Shown here one piece after another: positions 8,383 through 17,376 of a stretch of 64,000 nt of DNA. Within the stretch, counting starts at the first letter, position 1; the number at the start of each line of letters is the position of its first letter. Source of the DNA: PALSA-894 sp034669145. GTDB taxonomy: Bacteria; Pseudomonadota; Alphaproteobacteria; Rhizobiales; Xanthobacteraceae. The position numbers were made by a program, and so were the translations under genes. The stretch is from NCBI GenBank assembly GCA_034669145.1, contig JAXDNY010000174.1, positions 1 to 64,000 on the forward strand. The letters run 5' to 3'. Under the pieces are notes generated by a model. It made no database searches. It had not been told where the DNA came from and saw only the letters and a list, made by a program, of their open reading frames with translations.

Positions 8383-11220
8383 ATGAATCGCATGGACTTG
8401 GACACGCGCTCTCGCGAGCAGGACCTGATCGCAGTCGTGCGCGAACTCGTGCGCGAGCTTGCCCCCCAGCGGTTGAAGCGCGGCGACGTGACGCTCGCAA
8501 GCCGCCTCGATCGCGATCTCGGCATCGACTCGCTCGGGCGCACCGAACTGGTGCTGCGCATCGAGCGCACATTCCGCGTGCGGCTGCAGGTGACCGCCGT
8601 CGCCGAGATGGAGACGGTCGGCGACCTGCTGAAAGCGGTCGAGACCGCGGCGCCCGGCGGCGCCACCGCCTACACGCTCGACATCGCGACGCAAACCACG
8701 ACACCGCTGATCGGCCAGCCGGATCACGCCAAGACCCTGACCGAGATGCTCGACTGGCACGTGCAGGAGCATCCCGACCACATCCACGTCACGGTGCTGC
8801 AGGACGAGAACGTGGTGCTCGGCACCATGAGCTACCGCGACCTCCAGACCGCCGCGCGCGCGGTCGCGCAGGGGCTGATCAGCCGCGACATCGTGCCGGG
8901 CGACCGCATCGCCATGATGCTGCCGACCTCGACGGATTTCTTCGCCTCGTTCTTCGGCATTCTCTACGCGGGCGCCGTGCCGGTGCCGATCTATCCTCCG
9001 GCCCGCATGGCGCAGCTCGAAGAGCACATGCGCCGCCAGATCGTGATCCTGAACAATGCCGGCGCGCGCATGCTGATCACGGTGCAGGAAGGCCGCAAGC
9101 TCGCGGTGCTGCTGCGCAGCCAGGTCGGAACGCTGGAGTCGGTCGAGACCGTCACGACGTTGTCGGCCGAGCGCTCTCCCCTGCCCTTGCCGCCGCTCAA
9201 CGATCCCGAAGCGCTCGGGCTGATGCAGTACACCTCGGGCTCGACCGGCGATCCGAAGGGCGTGATGCTCACGCACTGGGGCCTCCTGGAGAACGTCCGT
9301 TCGATGGGCCACGCGATGGAGGCCTCGTCGAAGGACGTGTTCGTGAGCTGGCTGCCGCTCTATCACGACATGGGACTGATCGGCGCGTGGCTCGGCTGCT
9401 GCTATTTCGGCGCGCGGCTCTATGTGATGTCGCCGATCGCGTTCCTGGTGCGCCCGGCCACCTGGCTGTGGACGATGCACAAATACCGCGCGACATTTTC
9501 CGGCGGGCCGAACTTCGCGTTCGAGCTTTGCGCAAGCCGCATCCCGGACGCCGACCTTGAAGGACTGGACCTCTCGGCGCTGCGTTTCGTAGTCAATGGC
9601 GCCGAGCCGATCTCGCCGCAGACGCTGCGCAGGTTCACCGACCGCTTCGCCAAATACGGCATGAGCCGCGGCGTGCCCTCGCCGAGCTACGGGCTTGCGG
9701 AGAATTGCGTCGGCCTGTGTTTCCCGCCGTTCGGGCGCGGCCCGCTGATCGACCGCATCAAGCGCGAACAGCTCGCCAAGCGCAGCTATGCGGAGCCGGC
9801 CGGGCCGGAGGATACCGACGCGATCGAGATGGTCGCTTGCGGCCATCCGATCGAGAAGAACGATGTGCGCATCGTCGACGATGCCGGCCACGAGGTCGGC
9901 GAACGTCACGAGGGCATGCTGGAATTCCGCGGCCCCTCGATGACCAAGGGCTACTTCCGCAACGAGGCGAAGACGAAAGAGCTGTTCCACGACGACTGGA
10001 TCAAGTCGGGCGACCGCGCCTACATCGCGGGCGGCGACATCCACATCACCGGCCGCGTCAAGGACATCATCATCCGCGCCGGCCGCAATACCTATCCGCA
10101 CGAGATCGAGGAAGCGATCTCGGCGATCCCCGGCATCCGCAAGGGCGGCGTCGCGGCATTCGGCTCGCCCGACCCTGAGAACGGCACCGAGCGGCTGATC
10201 GTGATGGCGGAGACGAAGGAGAGCGATCCGGAGGCGCGCGCGAAGCTGATCGCCGCCGCGCACGAGGTGGTGACGGGCATTGCGGGTTCGGCGGCCGACG
10301 ACATCGTGCTGGTGCCGCCGCGCGGCGTGCCGAAAACATCGAGCGGCAAGGTGCGGCGCTCCTCGGCGAAGGAACTGTACGAGACCGGCCGCACCGACGT
10401 GAAGCAGCACGGCGTGTGGCTGCAGATCGCGCGGCTTGCGGTTTCGAGCGCGGGGCGCTCCACCACGAATTTCTTCCGCCGTGCCGTCGACACGTTCTAT
10501 GCGGGCTGGTGGTATTTCGTGACGGCGCTGGCACTCGTCGCGGCCTTTCTCGCCACGATGATCCTGCCGTCGCTGTCCACGCGCTGGGCCGCGATCCGCG
10601 CCATCGCGCGCGGCGCGCTCGCGCTGACCGGTATCAAGGTCACGGTGACGGGCGCCGAGCGGCTGCCGAAGGGCAACGCCGTGATCCTGTTCAATCACAC
10701 GAGCTACATGGACGCCGTGGTCATCGCGTCGGTGTTGCCGGGCGAGCCTGCCTTCATCGCGAAGAAGGAATTTGCCGACCAGCCGTTCGCCGGCACCTTC
10801 ATGCGCCGGCTCGGTGTGTCGTTCGTCGAGCGGTTCGATGCCGCCGCGAGCCTCGCGGACGCCGAAGCCGTCACCGGGCTTGCGAAAGCCGGCCGGCTGT
10901 TCGTGTTCTTCCCCGAAGGCACGTTCACGCGCCGCGCCGGGCTGCTCGGTTTCTACATGGGTGCGTTCAAGGTCGCGGCGAAAGCGAACCTGCCGGTGGT
11001 TCCGGGCATCTTGCGTGGCGTGCGCACGCTGCTGCGCGGCGATCAGTGGTTCCCGCGCCGCACGCCGATCAGCGTGGTGATCGAGGAGCCGATCCAGCCC
11101 GCCGGCACGGACTTCACCGCGATGCTCAACCTGCGCGATGCCGCGCGCGCCGCGATGCTCAAGCACGCGGGCGAGCCGGATTTGGGCGCGCTGGAAAAGC
11201 CGCCAGCCCCGGCAGGCTGA
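8383..11220 (+). CDS. Acyl carrier - AMP-binding acyl ligase - PlsC acyltransferase fusion
   Basis: 945 residues with three modules. Residues about 10-90 are an acyl carrier domain with the phosphopantetheine serine in LGIDSLGRTEL (Ser50). About 105-680 form an adenylate-forming ligase (YTSGSTGDPKGVMLTH; WLPLYHDMGLIG, typical of fatty-acyl-AMP ligases; KSGDRAYI; GRVKDIIIRAGRN). After a hydrophobic helix (about 705-730) comes a PlsC-type 1-acylglycerol-3-phosphate acyltransferase with NHTSYMDA and FFPEGTFTR. The inferred role is to activate a fatty acid, load it on its own carrier and pass it to a lipid acceptor at the membrane, like the Aas recycling enzyme but with a built-in ACP. The ATG at 8383 is preferred; GTG 8353 is also open. 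Confidence 0.85.
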   Translation: MNRMDLDTRSREQDLIAVVRELVRELAPQRLKRGDVTLASRLDRDLGIDSLGRTELVLRIERTFRVRLQVTAVAEMETVGDLLKAVETAAPGGATAYTLDIATQTTTPLIGQPDHAKTLTEMLDWHVQEHPDHIHVTVLQDENVVLGTMSYRDLQTAARAVAQGLISRDIVPGDRIAMMLPTSTDFFASFFGILYAGAVPVPIYPPARMAQLEEHMRRQIVILNNAGARMLITVQEGRKLAVLLRSQVGTLESVETVTTLSAERSPLPLPPLNDPEALGLMQYTSGSTGDPKGVMLTHWGLLENVRSMGHAMEASSKDVFVSWLPLYHDMGLIGAWLGCCYFGARLYVMSPIAFLVRPATWLWTMHKYRATFSGGPNFAFELCASRIPDADLEGLDLSALRFVVNGAEPISPQTLRRFTDRFAKYGMSRGVPSPSYGLAENCVGLCFPPFGRGPLIDRIKREQLAKRSYAEPAGPEDTDAIEMVACGHPIEKNDVRIVDDAGHEVGERHEGMLEFRGPSMTKGYFRNEAKTKELFHDDWIKSGDRAYIAGGDIHITGRVKDIIIRAGRNTYPHEIEEAISAIPGIRKGGVAAFGSPDPENGTERLIVMAETKESDPEARAKLIAAAHEVVTGIAGSAADDIVLVPPRGVPKTSSGKVRRSSAKELYETGRTDVKQHGVWLQIARLAVSSAGRSTTNFFRRAVDTFYAGWWYFVTALALVAAFLATMILPSLSTRWAAIRAIARGALALTGIKVTVTGAERLPKGNAVILFNHTSYMDAVVIASVLPGEPAFIAKKEFADQPFAGTFMRRLGVSFVERFDAAASLADAEAVTGLAKAGRLFVFFPEGTFTRRAGLLGFYMGAFKVAAKANLPVVPGILRGVRTLLRGDQWFPRRTPISVVIEEPIQPAGTDFTAMLNLRDAARAAMLKHAGEPDLGALEKPPAPAG

Positions 11221-11358
11221 TAAACCGTAACGTTTTCAAGGCTCTACGCGTTCACGGCGGATTGAGCAAAAGGTGGCGCAGGGGCGTTGCGCGGCAGATT
11301 TCACTCGACTACTCTTAGGGTGCTTTCGAAAGCTCAAGAATCGACCGCGGAGGGAATC

Positions 11359-11436
11359 ATGGCCTGGACGACCCCAACTCTCGTCGAAATCTGCATCGGC
11401 CTCGAGATCAACGGCTATCTGCCCGCAGAATTCTGA
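11359..11436 (+). CDS. pqqA: PqqA, precursor peptide of pyrroloquinoline quinone
   Basis: A 25-residue peptide with a strong GGAGGG just before the ATG. It has the PqqA hallmark, a Glu and a Tyr spaced ExxxY (Glu16 and Tyr20, in GLEINGYLPAEF), which PqqE cross-links and which become the PQQ skeleton. The N-terminal MAWTTPTLVEI fits the recognition half that PqqD binds. It directly precedes pqqB and is followed within about 45 bases by the rest of the operon. Such short genes are often missed in annotation. Confidence 0.93.
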   Translation: MAWTTPTLVEICIGLEINGYLPAEF

Positions 11437-11481
11437 CGTTAGACTTCCTGGTACCGGGCCCGCGCCCCGCCTGAGGGGTTG

Positions 11482-12396
11482 ATGGGCTCTCTCACCGCCA
11501 TCGTGCTCGGTGCAGCGGCCGGTGGCGGCTATCCGCAATGGAATTGCCGATGTGCGGTGTGCCGTCTCGCGTGGGACGGTGATCCGCGTGTGCGCTCGCG
11601 AACGCAGGCGAGCCTTGCCGTGTCTGCCGACGGCGCGCACTGGACCCTGTTCAACGCTTCGCCCGACCTGCGCACGCAACTCGCCGCTACGCCCGCACTG
11701 CATCCGCGCGACTTGCGCGGCAGCCCGATCGAAGCCGTGGTGCTCACCGGCGGCGAAATCGACCAGACCGCTGGCCTGCTGAATTTGCGCGAGCGCCAGC
11801 CATTCACGCTGATGGCGACCGAGCAGACGCACGCCGCGCTCGCCGCCAATCCGATGTTCGGCGCATTGGCGGCCAATGTGGTGGCGCGGCGCGCGATCGC
11901 GCCCGGCACGCCGTTCGTGCTGCCGGGCGGGCTTTCGGCGGAGCTGTTCATGGTGCCGGGCAAAGTCCCGCTCTATCTGGAGCACGGCACGCCGGAAACC
12001 TCGGTGGAGAGCGGCGCGAATGTCGGCGTCGAGATCAAGGCGAATGACGCGACGCTGATGTTCGTGCCCGGCGCCGCCGCGGTGACGCCGCCGTTGCGCG
12101 AGCGGCTGTCGCGCGCGGACGTGGTGCTGTTCGACGGCACGCTGTTCACCGACGACGAGATGATCGCCTCCGGCACCGGCGAGAAAACCGGGCGGCGCAT
12201 GGGCCACATGCCGATCGACGGCGCCGACGGCTCGCTCGCCGCGCTATCGGGCCTTCATACAGGCCTTGGCAAGCGGCGAATTTACGTCCACATCAACAAC
12301 ACCAATCCGATCCTGATCGACGGCTCGCCGCAGCGACGCGCGGTCGAGACTGCCGGCTGGGAAGTGGCCGCGGACGGGCTGGAGATAACTTTGTGA
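11482..12396 (+). CDS. pqqB: PqqB, metallo-beta-lactamase-fold protein of PQQ biosynthesis
   Basis: 304 residues, normal PqqB length. The N-terminus (VLGAAAGGGYPQWNCRC) and the late GRRMGHMPI segment are typical of PqqB, a metallo-beta-lactamase relative implicated in hydroxylating the cross-linked PqqA intermediate. The ATG at 11482 follows GAGGGG; a TTG sits three bases upstream. It ends with a 4-base overlap (GTGA) with pqqC. Confidence 0.93.
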   Translation: MGSLTAIVLGAAAGGGYPQWNCRCAVCRLAWDGDPRVRSRTQASLAVSADGAHWTLFNASPDLRTQLAATPALHPRDLRGSPIEAVVLTGGEIDQTAGLLNLRERQPFTLMATEQTHAALAANPMFGALAANVVARRAIAPGTPFVLPGGLSAELFMVPGKVPLYLEHGTPETSVESGANVGVEIKANDATLMFVPGAAAVTPPLRERLSRADVVLFDGTLFTDDEMIASGTGEKTGRRMGHMPIDGADGSLAALSGLHTGLGKRRIYVHINNTNPILIDGSPQRRAVETAGWEVAADGLEITL

Positions 12397-13127
12397 AGCT
12401 GCTGACGCCGGACGAATTCGAAGCCGAGCTGCGCGACATCGGCGCGAAGCGCTATCACTGCCTGCACCCCTTCCATGGCCTCTTGCATGGCGGCAAATGC
12501 ACCAAGGGCCAGGTGCAGGCCTGGGCGCTCAATCGCTACTATTATCAGGCGATGATCCCGATCAAGGACGCGAGCCTGATCGCGCGCTGCGAGGACAGCG
12601 CGATCCGGCGCGAGTGGCGCTCGCGCCTGCACGACCATGACGGCGAAGCGGAAGGCGACGGCGGCATCGCGCGCTGGCTCAAGCTGACCGACCGGCTCGG
12701 CCTCGACCGCGAATACGTGACCTCGCTGCGCGGGCTTCTGCCGGGGACAAAGTTCGCAGTCGAAGCCTATGTGCATTTCGTGCGCGAAAAGACCTTGCTG
12801 GAGGCGATCGCGTCGTCGCTCACCGAGTTGTTCTCGCCGGTGATCATCGGCGAGCGCGTCGAGGGCATGCTCAAGGGCTATTCGTTCGTCACGCCCGAGA
12901 CGCTCGCCTACTTCGCCAAGCGGCCGCCGCAGGCGAAGAAGGATTCGGACTTCGCGCTCGATTACGTCAAGCGCAACGCGCGCACGCCGGCCGAGCAGCG
13001 CGCCGTGCTGGCGGCGCTCGAATTCAAGTGCGGCGTATTGTGGTCGATGCTCGATGCGCTGCACTTTGCTTACGTTGCGCCCGGGCATATTCCGCCGGGC
13101 GCGTTCGTGCCGAAGGACGAGCGATGA
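12393..13127 (+). CDS. pqqC: PqqC, cofactor-independent oxidase of the last PQQ step
   Basis: 244 residues with a GTG start inside the pqqB stop (GTGA overlap). It is an all-helical haem-oxygenase-fold enzyme that performs ring closure and the multi-electron oxidation of AHQQ to PQQ. Visible family segments are YHCLHPFHGLLHGGKC near the N-terminus, NRYYYQAMIPIKDA, and the C-terminal ALEFKCGVLWSMLDAL. It is a single-domain PqqC, not fused to PqqD as in some methylotrophs. Confidence 0.93.
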   Translation: MKLLTPDEFEAELRDIGAKRYHCLHPFHGLLHGGKCTKGQVQAWALNRYYYQAMIPIKDASLIARCEDSAIRREWRSRLHDHDGEAEGDGGIARWLKLTDRLGLDREYVTSLRGLLPGTKFAVEAYVHFVREKTLLEAIASSLTELFSPVIIGERVEGMLKGYSFVTPETLAYFAKRPPQAKKDSDFALDYVKRNARTPAEQRAVLAALEFKCGVLWSMLDALHFAYVAPGHIPPGAFVPKDER

Positions 13128-13399
13128 GCGTATCGCTGGACGCCAAGCCTCGCCTGCCGCGCGGCGTGCGGCTGACGCACAACGAGGCGCAGGGCGGCTG
13201 GGTGCTGCTCGCGCCGGAGCGCGTGTTCAAGGCCGACGCCATCGCGCAGGAGATCATCAAGCGCTGCACTGGCGAAGCGACGGTCGCCGAGATCGTTGAC
13301 GACCTCGCCAAGACGTTCAACGCGCCGCGCGACCGCATCGAGACCGACGTGACGGCGATGCTCACGGGGCTCGTCGACAAGCGACTGATGGAAGTCTGA
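13124..13399 (+). CDS. pqqD: PqqD, peptide chaperone for PqqA
   Basis: 91 residues from ATG 13124 (ATGA overlap with pqqC). PqqD is the RiPP recognition element that presents PqqA to PqqE. The winged-helix features LTHNEAQGGWVLLAPERVF and ADAIAQEIIKRC are clear. It ends on the base where pqqE starts, so the operon is fully coupled. Confidence 0.92.
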   Translation: MSVSLDAKPRLPRGVRLTHNEAQGGWVLLAPERVFKADAIAQEIIKRCTGEATVAEIVDDLAKTFNAPRDRIETDVTAMLTGLVDKRLMEV

Positions 13400-14481
13400 T
13401 GGATGCCACACCGCAGCGCGCGCCGCGACCGCTCGGCCTGCTCGCCGAGCTGACGCACCGCTGTCCGCTCGGCTGCCCGTACTGCTCCAATCCGCTCGCG
13501 CTGGAAGGCCGCGCGGACGAACTCGACACCGCGACGTGGGCGCGCGTGTTCAGCCAGGCGGCCGCGCTCGGGGTGCTACAGGTACACCTCTCCGGCGGCG
13601 AGCCCGCCGCGCGGCGTGATCTGGTGGAGATTACCCAAGCCGCGCATGACGCCGGGCTCTACACCAACCTCATCACATCGGCCGTCGGCATCACCAAGGA
13701 GACCTTCACGAAGCTTTCCGATGCCGGTCTCGACCACGTGCAGATTTCCATTCAGGACAACGAGCCGGGCACAGCCGACCACATCGCGGGCTACAAGGGC
13801 GCGTACAAGCGCAAGGAAGCGCTGGCTGCCGAGGTGACGCGGCACGGCATCCCGCTCACCGTCAATGCCGTGATGCATCGCGCCAACATCGATCATGTCG
13901 AAGAGATGGTGGCGCTGGCGCTCAAGCTCGGCGCGAAACGGGTCGAGATCGCGCATGTGCAGTATTACGGGTGGGCGCTGAAGAACCGGGCGCAACTCAT
14001 GCCGACGCGCGAGCAGGTCGAGCGTGCGGTGAAATCCGTGGAGGCGTTGCGCGCGCGCCACCACGGGCAGATCGTGATCGACGCGGTGGTGCCGGACTAT
14101 TACGCGCGCTTTCCGAAAGCCTGCGTCGGCGGCTGGGGGCGCCGCTCGCTCAACGTCACGCCGTCCGGCAAGGTGCTGCCCTGCCACGCGGCCGAGAGCA
14201 TTCCGGGGCTGACGTTCTGGAACGTGCGCGAGCACGCGCTCGCCGACATCTGGGACAATGCGCCGGCGTTCATGGCGTTTCGCGGCACCGACTGGATGCA
14301 GGAGCCCTGCCGCTCATGCCCGAAGGCCAAGGAGGATTTCGGCGGTTGCCGCTGCCAGGCCTTCGCGCTCACCGGCGACGCGCGCGCAGCCGATCCGGTG
14401 TGTCATCTTTCGCCGGACCATGCGCTGGTGGGAGAGATTGCCGAAGTGAGGGAGGATGCCGCGTACGATTACCGGCGGTAG
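13399..14481 (+). CDS. pqqE: PqqE, radical SAM enzyme that cross-links PqqA
   Basis: 360 residues. The radical SAM cluster motif CPLGCPYC lies at about residues 21-28, and the SAM-binding LSGGEPAAR follows. The C-terminal SPASM domain carries the cysteines for auxiliary iron-sulfur clusters (CHAAES; CRSCPKAKEDFGGCRCQAF). It forms the Glu-Tyr carbon-carbon bond in PqqA. It is the last gene of the operon; the RPE element downstream probably ends the transcript. Confidence 0.94.
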   Translation: MDATPQRAPRPLGLLAELTHRCPLGCPYCSNPLALEGRADELDTATWARVFSQAAALGVLQVHLSGGEPAARRDLVEITQAAHDAGLYTNLITSAVGITKETFTKLSDAGLDHVQISIQDNEPGTADHIAGYKGAYKRKEALAAEVTRHGIPLTVNAVMHRANIDHVEEMVALALKLGAKRVEIAHVQYYGWALKNRAQLMPTREQVERAVKSVEALRARHHGQIVIDAVVPDYYARFPKACVGGWGRRSLNVTPSGKVLPCHAAESIPGLTFWNVREHALADIWDNAPAFMAFRGTDWMQEPCRSCPKAKEDFGGCRCQAFALTGDARAADPVCHLSPDHALVGEIAEVREDAAYDYRR

Positions 14482-14495
14482 ATCATTGTGTGGAT

Positions 14496-14575
14496 GTCAT
14501 GCCCGCGAAGGCGGGCATCCAGTAAACACTGCGCCATCAGCGATTACTGGGTCCCCGCCTTCGCGGGGACGACAG
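14496..14575. repeat. RPE-type double palindrome, probable bidirectional terminator
   Basis: Two hairpins face each other: ATGCCCGCGAAGGCGGGCAT (14499-14518) and GTCCCCGCCTTCGCGGGGAC (14551-14570), separated by CAGTA...TACTGG flanks that are themselves complementary. This is the classic dispersed palindrome of Bradyrhizobium/Rhodopseudomonas-type genomes. It lies between convergent pqqE and folB. Confidence 0.8.
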
Positions 14576-14579
14576 CTGC

Positions 14580-14942
14580 TTAGGACCTCGCGCGCGTGAT
14601 CTGCACGCCGACGCTACCGGGAATGACCTCCAGCTTCTCGACCCGCACCGTCACGCTGAGAACCTGCGGATGCGCCAGCACCATCGCGGCGATGCGCTCG
14701 GCGAGCGTTTCCACCAGGTGAACATGCCCTTGCGCGACGATGTCGCGAATGCCCTCGGTGATCAGGTCGTAGGAAAACACCTCGTGCAGCCGTTCCGGCG
14801 TGCGCGCCGGCCGCGCCACGCAGGCATCGACGGTAAAGCGCACCTGCTGCGGCGCATCCTGCTCGCGATCGAACGCGCCGATGCGCACCGCCAGCACGAA
14901 GTCATGCACGAAGATGAGGTCGGAATTTTCAGCTTCGGTCAT
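14580..14942 (-). CDS. folB: Dihydroneopterin aldolase
   Basis: 120 residues, the standard FolB length. The opening SDLIFVHDFVLAVRIGAFDREQ matches the conserved FolB start; the Glu of HLVETLAERIA and the Lys of VRVEKLEVIPGSVGV are the expected active-site region. It cleaves 7,8-dihydroneopterin to 6-hydroxymethyl-dihydropterin in folate synthesis. No other fol genes are adjacent. The C-terminus is ordinary. Confidence 0.88.
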   Translation of the reverse strand: MTEAENSDLIFVHDFVLAVRIGAFDREQDAPQQVRFTVDACVARPARTPERLHEVFSYDLITEGIRDIVAQGHVHLVETLAERIAAMVLAHPQVLSVTVRVEKLEVIPGSVGVQITRARS

Positions 14943-15014
14943 GCGGCTGCACAGTCACTACGGCGGGTGAGACTTCGCCGCCTTATACGTCGATCACGCC
15001 GCAGCGGTAAACGG

Positions 15015-15617
15015 TCAACGGCGCCTGCGCCAAAGCCGCACCAACGGACCGTCCGCGCCATAGACCGGGTCCTTGCGCGGGCGCGCGACCTTGGGGATGG
15101 TGACCACCGCGCGGTCGTGCTCCTTGGTGGTGCATTCGTCGTATTTGCCAAACGGCGGATAGGCGCCGACCACAAGGAAATCCTTGCTCGCGCCGAGGCA
15201 TTGATGGCCGGTTCCGGCCGGCAGGATCGCGACGTCGCCGGCCTTGAGCTCGAACGTGCGGCCATGCGGACCGCCCAGTTGAACCTTGCCGCGCCCGCGC
15301 GCAATGCCGAGCACCTCATGGATGCGCGAGTGATAGTGGACGTAATCGTAGATCCCGTTGCGCCAGGAATCGCCCCAGCCGTTGCGCTCGAACAGCTCCT
15401 CGAACACCGCGGCAGGGTCAAACGCCTCCGCCGGGCGCACCGGGGACCGGTAAAGCACGACCGGCAAATCCGGATTGTTCGGAATGATCCCGTCGTCCCC
15501 GAACCGGAAAGAGTGCGGCTTGCGCGGGCGCACGAGCGTCTCGAAATCGCGCCGCGAAGGGCGACGCCAGCCGGTGACGCGTTCGGCGGTGCGCTTGAGG
15601 TCTTCCAGAATGGCCAT
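15015..15617 (-). CDS. Cupin-domain protein (YjlB-like)
   Basis: 200 residues from ATG 15617 (MAILEDLKRTAERVTGWRR). A single cupin barrel is visible: DYVHYHSRIHEVLGIARGRG gives metal-ligand histidines and Glu of motif 1, and GDVAILPAGTGHQCLG gives motif 2 with its His. Between them, LGGPHGRTFELKAG is the usual strand. It is probably a metal-binding cytoplasmic protein; enzyme or sugar isomerase roles cannot be told apart. The upstream extension to 15806 overlaps an opposite gene and is rejected. Confidence 0.75.
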   Translation of the reverse strand: MAILEDLKRTAERVTGWRRPSRRDFETLVRPRKPHSFRFGDDGIIPNNPDLPVVLYRSPVRPAEAFDPAAVFEELFERNGWGDSWRNGIYDYVHYHSRIHEVLGIARGRGKVQLGGPHGRTFELKAGDVAILPAGTGHQCLGASKDFLVVGAYPPFGKYDECTTKEHDRAVVTIPKVARPRKDPVYGADGPLVRLWRRRR

Positions 15618-15747
15618 GTTGCTGCCTGCGGTCGCCGCATCATCAACGGCGGCTAGCGCGGCGGGGTTCCGGCCGACGGCAATGGAACCCGGAGGCTGGC
15701 GTCCGGGTTTGTAGCAACGCGCGCCGCTAGCGCCTGAAAGGGCTACC

Positions 15748-15960
15748 ATGCCGGACCAACAGGATGCCGAGACCCGCTTCGCCCTTGTTCTGGGACAGGC
15801 CGTCAAACATCTCTGGGCTGAGCTTCCCCAGGATACGCAGAAGCAGATTTTCGAGCACGCGGTCGTTGCCGGGCATCAGGGCATGCGCGATGAAGGCCTG
15901 CGCGAACAACTTGCGCAATTCCTCCACGACCATCACAAAAGGACGAAGCAGGAGTCGTGA
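15748..15960 (+). CDS. Small helical protein of unknown function
   Basis: 70 residues; the ATG at 15748 follows AAAGGG. The sequence is polar and predicted helical (FALVLGQAVKHLWAELPQDTQKQIFEHAV) with a basic tail. No family is recognised. It is convergent with the DUF763 gene, six bases away. The coding call rests on composition and a plausible ribosome site. Confidence 0.55.
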   Translation: MPDQQDAETRFALVLGQAVKHLWAELPQDTQKQIFEHAVVAGHQGMRDEGLREQLAQFLHDHHKRTKQES

Positions 15961-15966
15961 CGGTTA

Positions 15967-17217
15967 TCAGCCTTGCTTTATCTTTCCGATGGGAGGCGGC
16001 TCCCAGCCGAACACACTGCGACCGCCATAGAGATGCGAGCGCTGGCGTTCCTGCGCAATCAGGGCCTGCACCGAGGGCCCGGTCGCCATCCGCTCCAGCG
16101 TGCGGGCCTGCTCGTCGAGCCGCTTGAGCGCGCCGAGCTCTTCGTCGCGTCCAAGTTTGGCCTTGCGCAGCGCAGATTTCATCACGCCGATCGTCTCATC
16201 GTAGACCTTGAGCGGGACCGGATACGGATGCCGATCCTTGCCGCCATGTGCGAGCGAGAAGCGCGCCGGGTCGGCGAAGCGATAGGGCGCGCCGTGCACG
16301 ACTTCGGCGACCATCGCGAGCGCGCGCACCGTCCGCGCGCCCACGCCCGGCGTCAGCAGCAGCTCCGCGAAGTCCTGCGGGCCGCGATCCGCCGCCGCCG
16401 CAAGGTTGCCGTGCAGCCGGCGAACATGCACGTCCTTCGGACGGACATCGTGATGCGCCGGCATGACGAGATGCGGCAGCAGCGGTTCGGCCGGCGGCTC
16501 CGGCGTGGGGTCCTTCAACGCCGACAGTTCGCGCGCGATCCCGTCGGGACCGAGGCGATCAAGCAACTCGAGTTGCGCGTTGCGCGAGCGTTCCGCGCGG
16601 TGGTCGGTCAGGTTGACGATGACGCCCTGTTGCGGCCCGTCGATGGCGCTGTGCGGCTGGTCGACGAAGCTCGTCAGGCCTTCGGAGAGCCAGTGGTAGC
16701 GCCGCGCGTACCTGGCTTCGCCGTTCATGCCTTGCTGCACGACGACCCAGCGGCCGTCCGCGCTGACGATGAAGCCATGCAGATAGAGATCGAAGCCGTC
16801 CTGCACGGCCGCACTGTCCACCTTCGCGACCAGCCGGCTCGCGGACGCGAGCGCCGCGCCGTCGATGCCGACGCGATCCCCGACCGCGATCAGCTCCTGC
16901 GGAGTCTTGCGCGAGTGCTTGCCGCGGCCACCGCAAACGTAAAGCCCAAGCTCGCCCTGCAGCGGCGCGAGCCCGCGTTTCAATGCGCCGATGACGCTGG
17001 TGGTGATGCCAGACGAATGCCAGTCCATGCCCATCACGGCGCCGAACGACTGGAACCAGAACGGATGCGCGAGCCGGCGCAGGAACTCGTCGCGTCCGTA
17101 GTGATGGACGATCGCCTGGCCGATCACCGCGCCGAGCCGTGTCATGCGGTCGGCAAGCCATGGCGGCACGCGGCCGCCATGGAGTGGCAGATCAGCGCTT
17201 CCGGCGCGGCGCGTCAT
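15967..17217 (-). CDS. DUF763 family protein
   Basis: 416 residues from ATG 17217. The opening RRAGSADLPLHGGRVPPWLADRM is the DUF763 hallmark; later family segments are MGMDWHSSGITTSVIGALKRGL and GVGARTVRALAMVAEVVHGA, the latter looking like a helix-hairpin-helix. Members are conserved across bacteria and archaea without a proven role; the HhH-like segment hints at nucleic-acid contact. Upstream in-frame sequence to 17892 is antisense to the SulP gene and is not coding. Confidence 0.8.
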   Translation of the reverse strand: MTRRAGSADLPLHGGRVPPWLADRMTRLGAVIGQAIVHHYGRDEFLRRLAHPFWFQSFGAVMGMDWHSSGITTSVIGALKRGLAPLQGELGLYVCGGRGKHSRKTPQELIAVGDRVGIDGAALASASRLVAKVDSAAVQDGFDLYLHGFIVSADGRWVVVQQGMNGEARYARRYHWLSEGLTSFVDQPHSAIDGPQQGVIVNLTDHRAERSRNAQLELLDRLGPDGIARELSALKDPTPEPPAEPLLPHLVMPAHHDVRPKDVHVRRLHGNLAAAADRGPQDFAELLLTPGVGARTVRALAMVAEVVHGAPYRFADPARFSLAHGGKDRHPYPVPLKVYDETIGVMKSALRKAKLGRDEELGALKRLDEQARTLERMATGPSVQALIAQERQRSHLYGGRSVFGWEPPPIGKIKQG

Positions 17218-17376
17218 GCGGCGAATCCAATGGTCGGCATGTCCGTGTTCTAGCGAAAAACGGCCGAGCCGCCGATAGAAAAATCCGACCGGCCGCCGCC
17301 CGCTGTCCGGACCGGCCTTGGCTAGATCGCGATTGCCATGATAGCGATATCTCCAGGATTCTCGTGGAGGGCGAGC

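Noticed and set aside
8269..11166. A 965-codon open frame antisense to the acyl ligase fusion
   Set aside because: It is an Arg/His/Asp-rich shadow of a G+C-rich gene with no family motif; the plus strand carries three clear domains.
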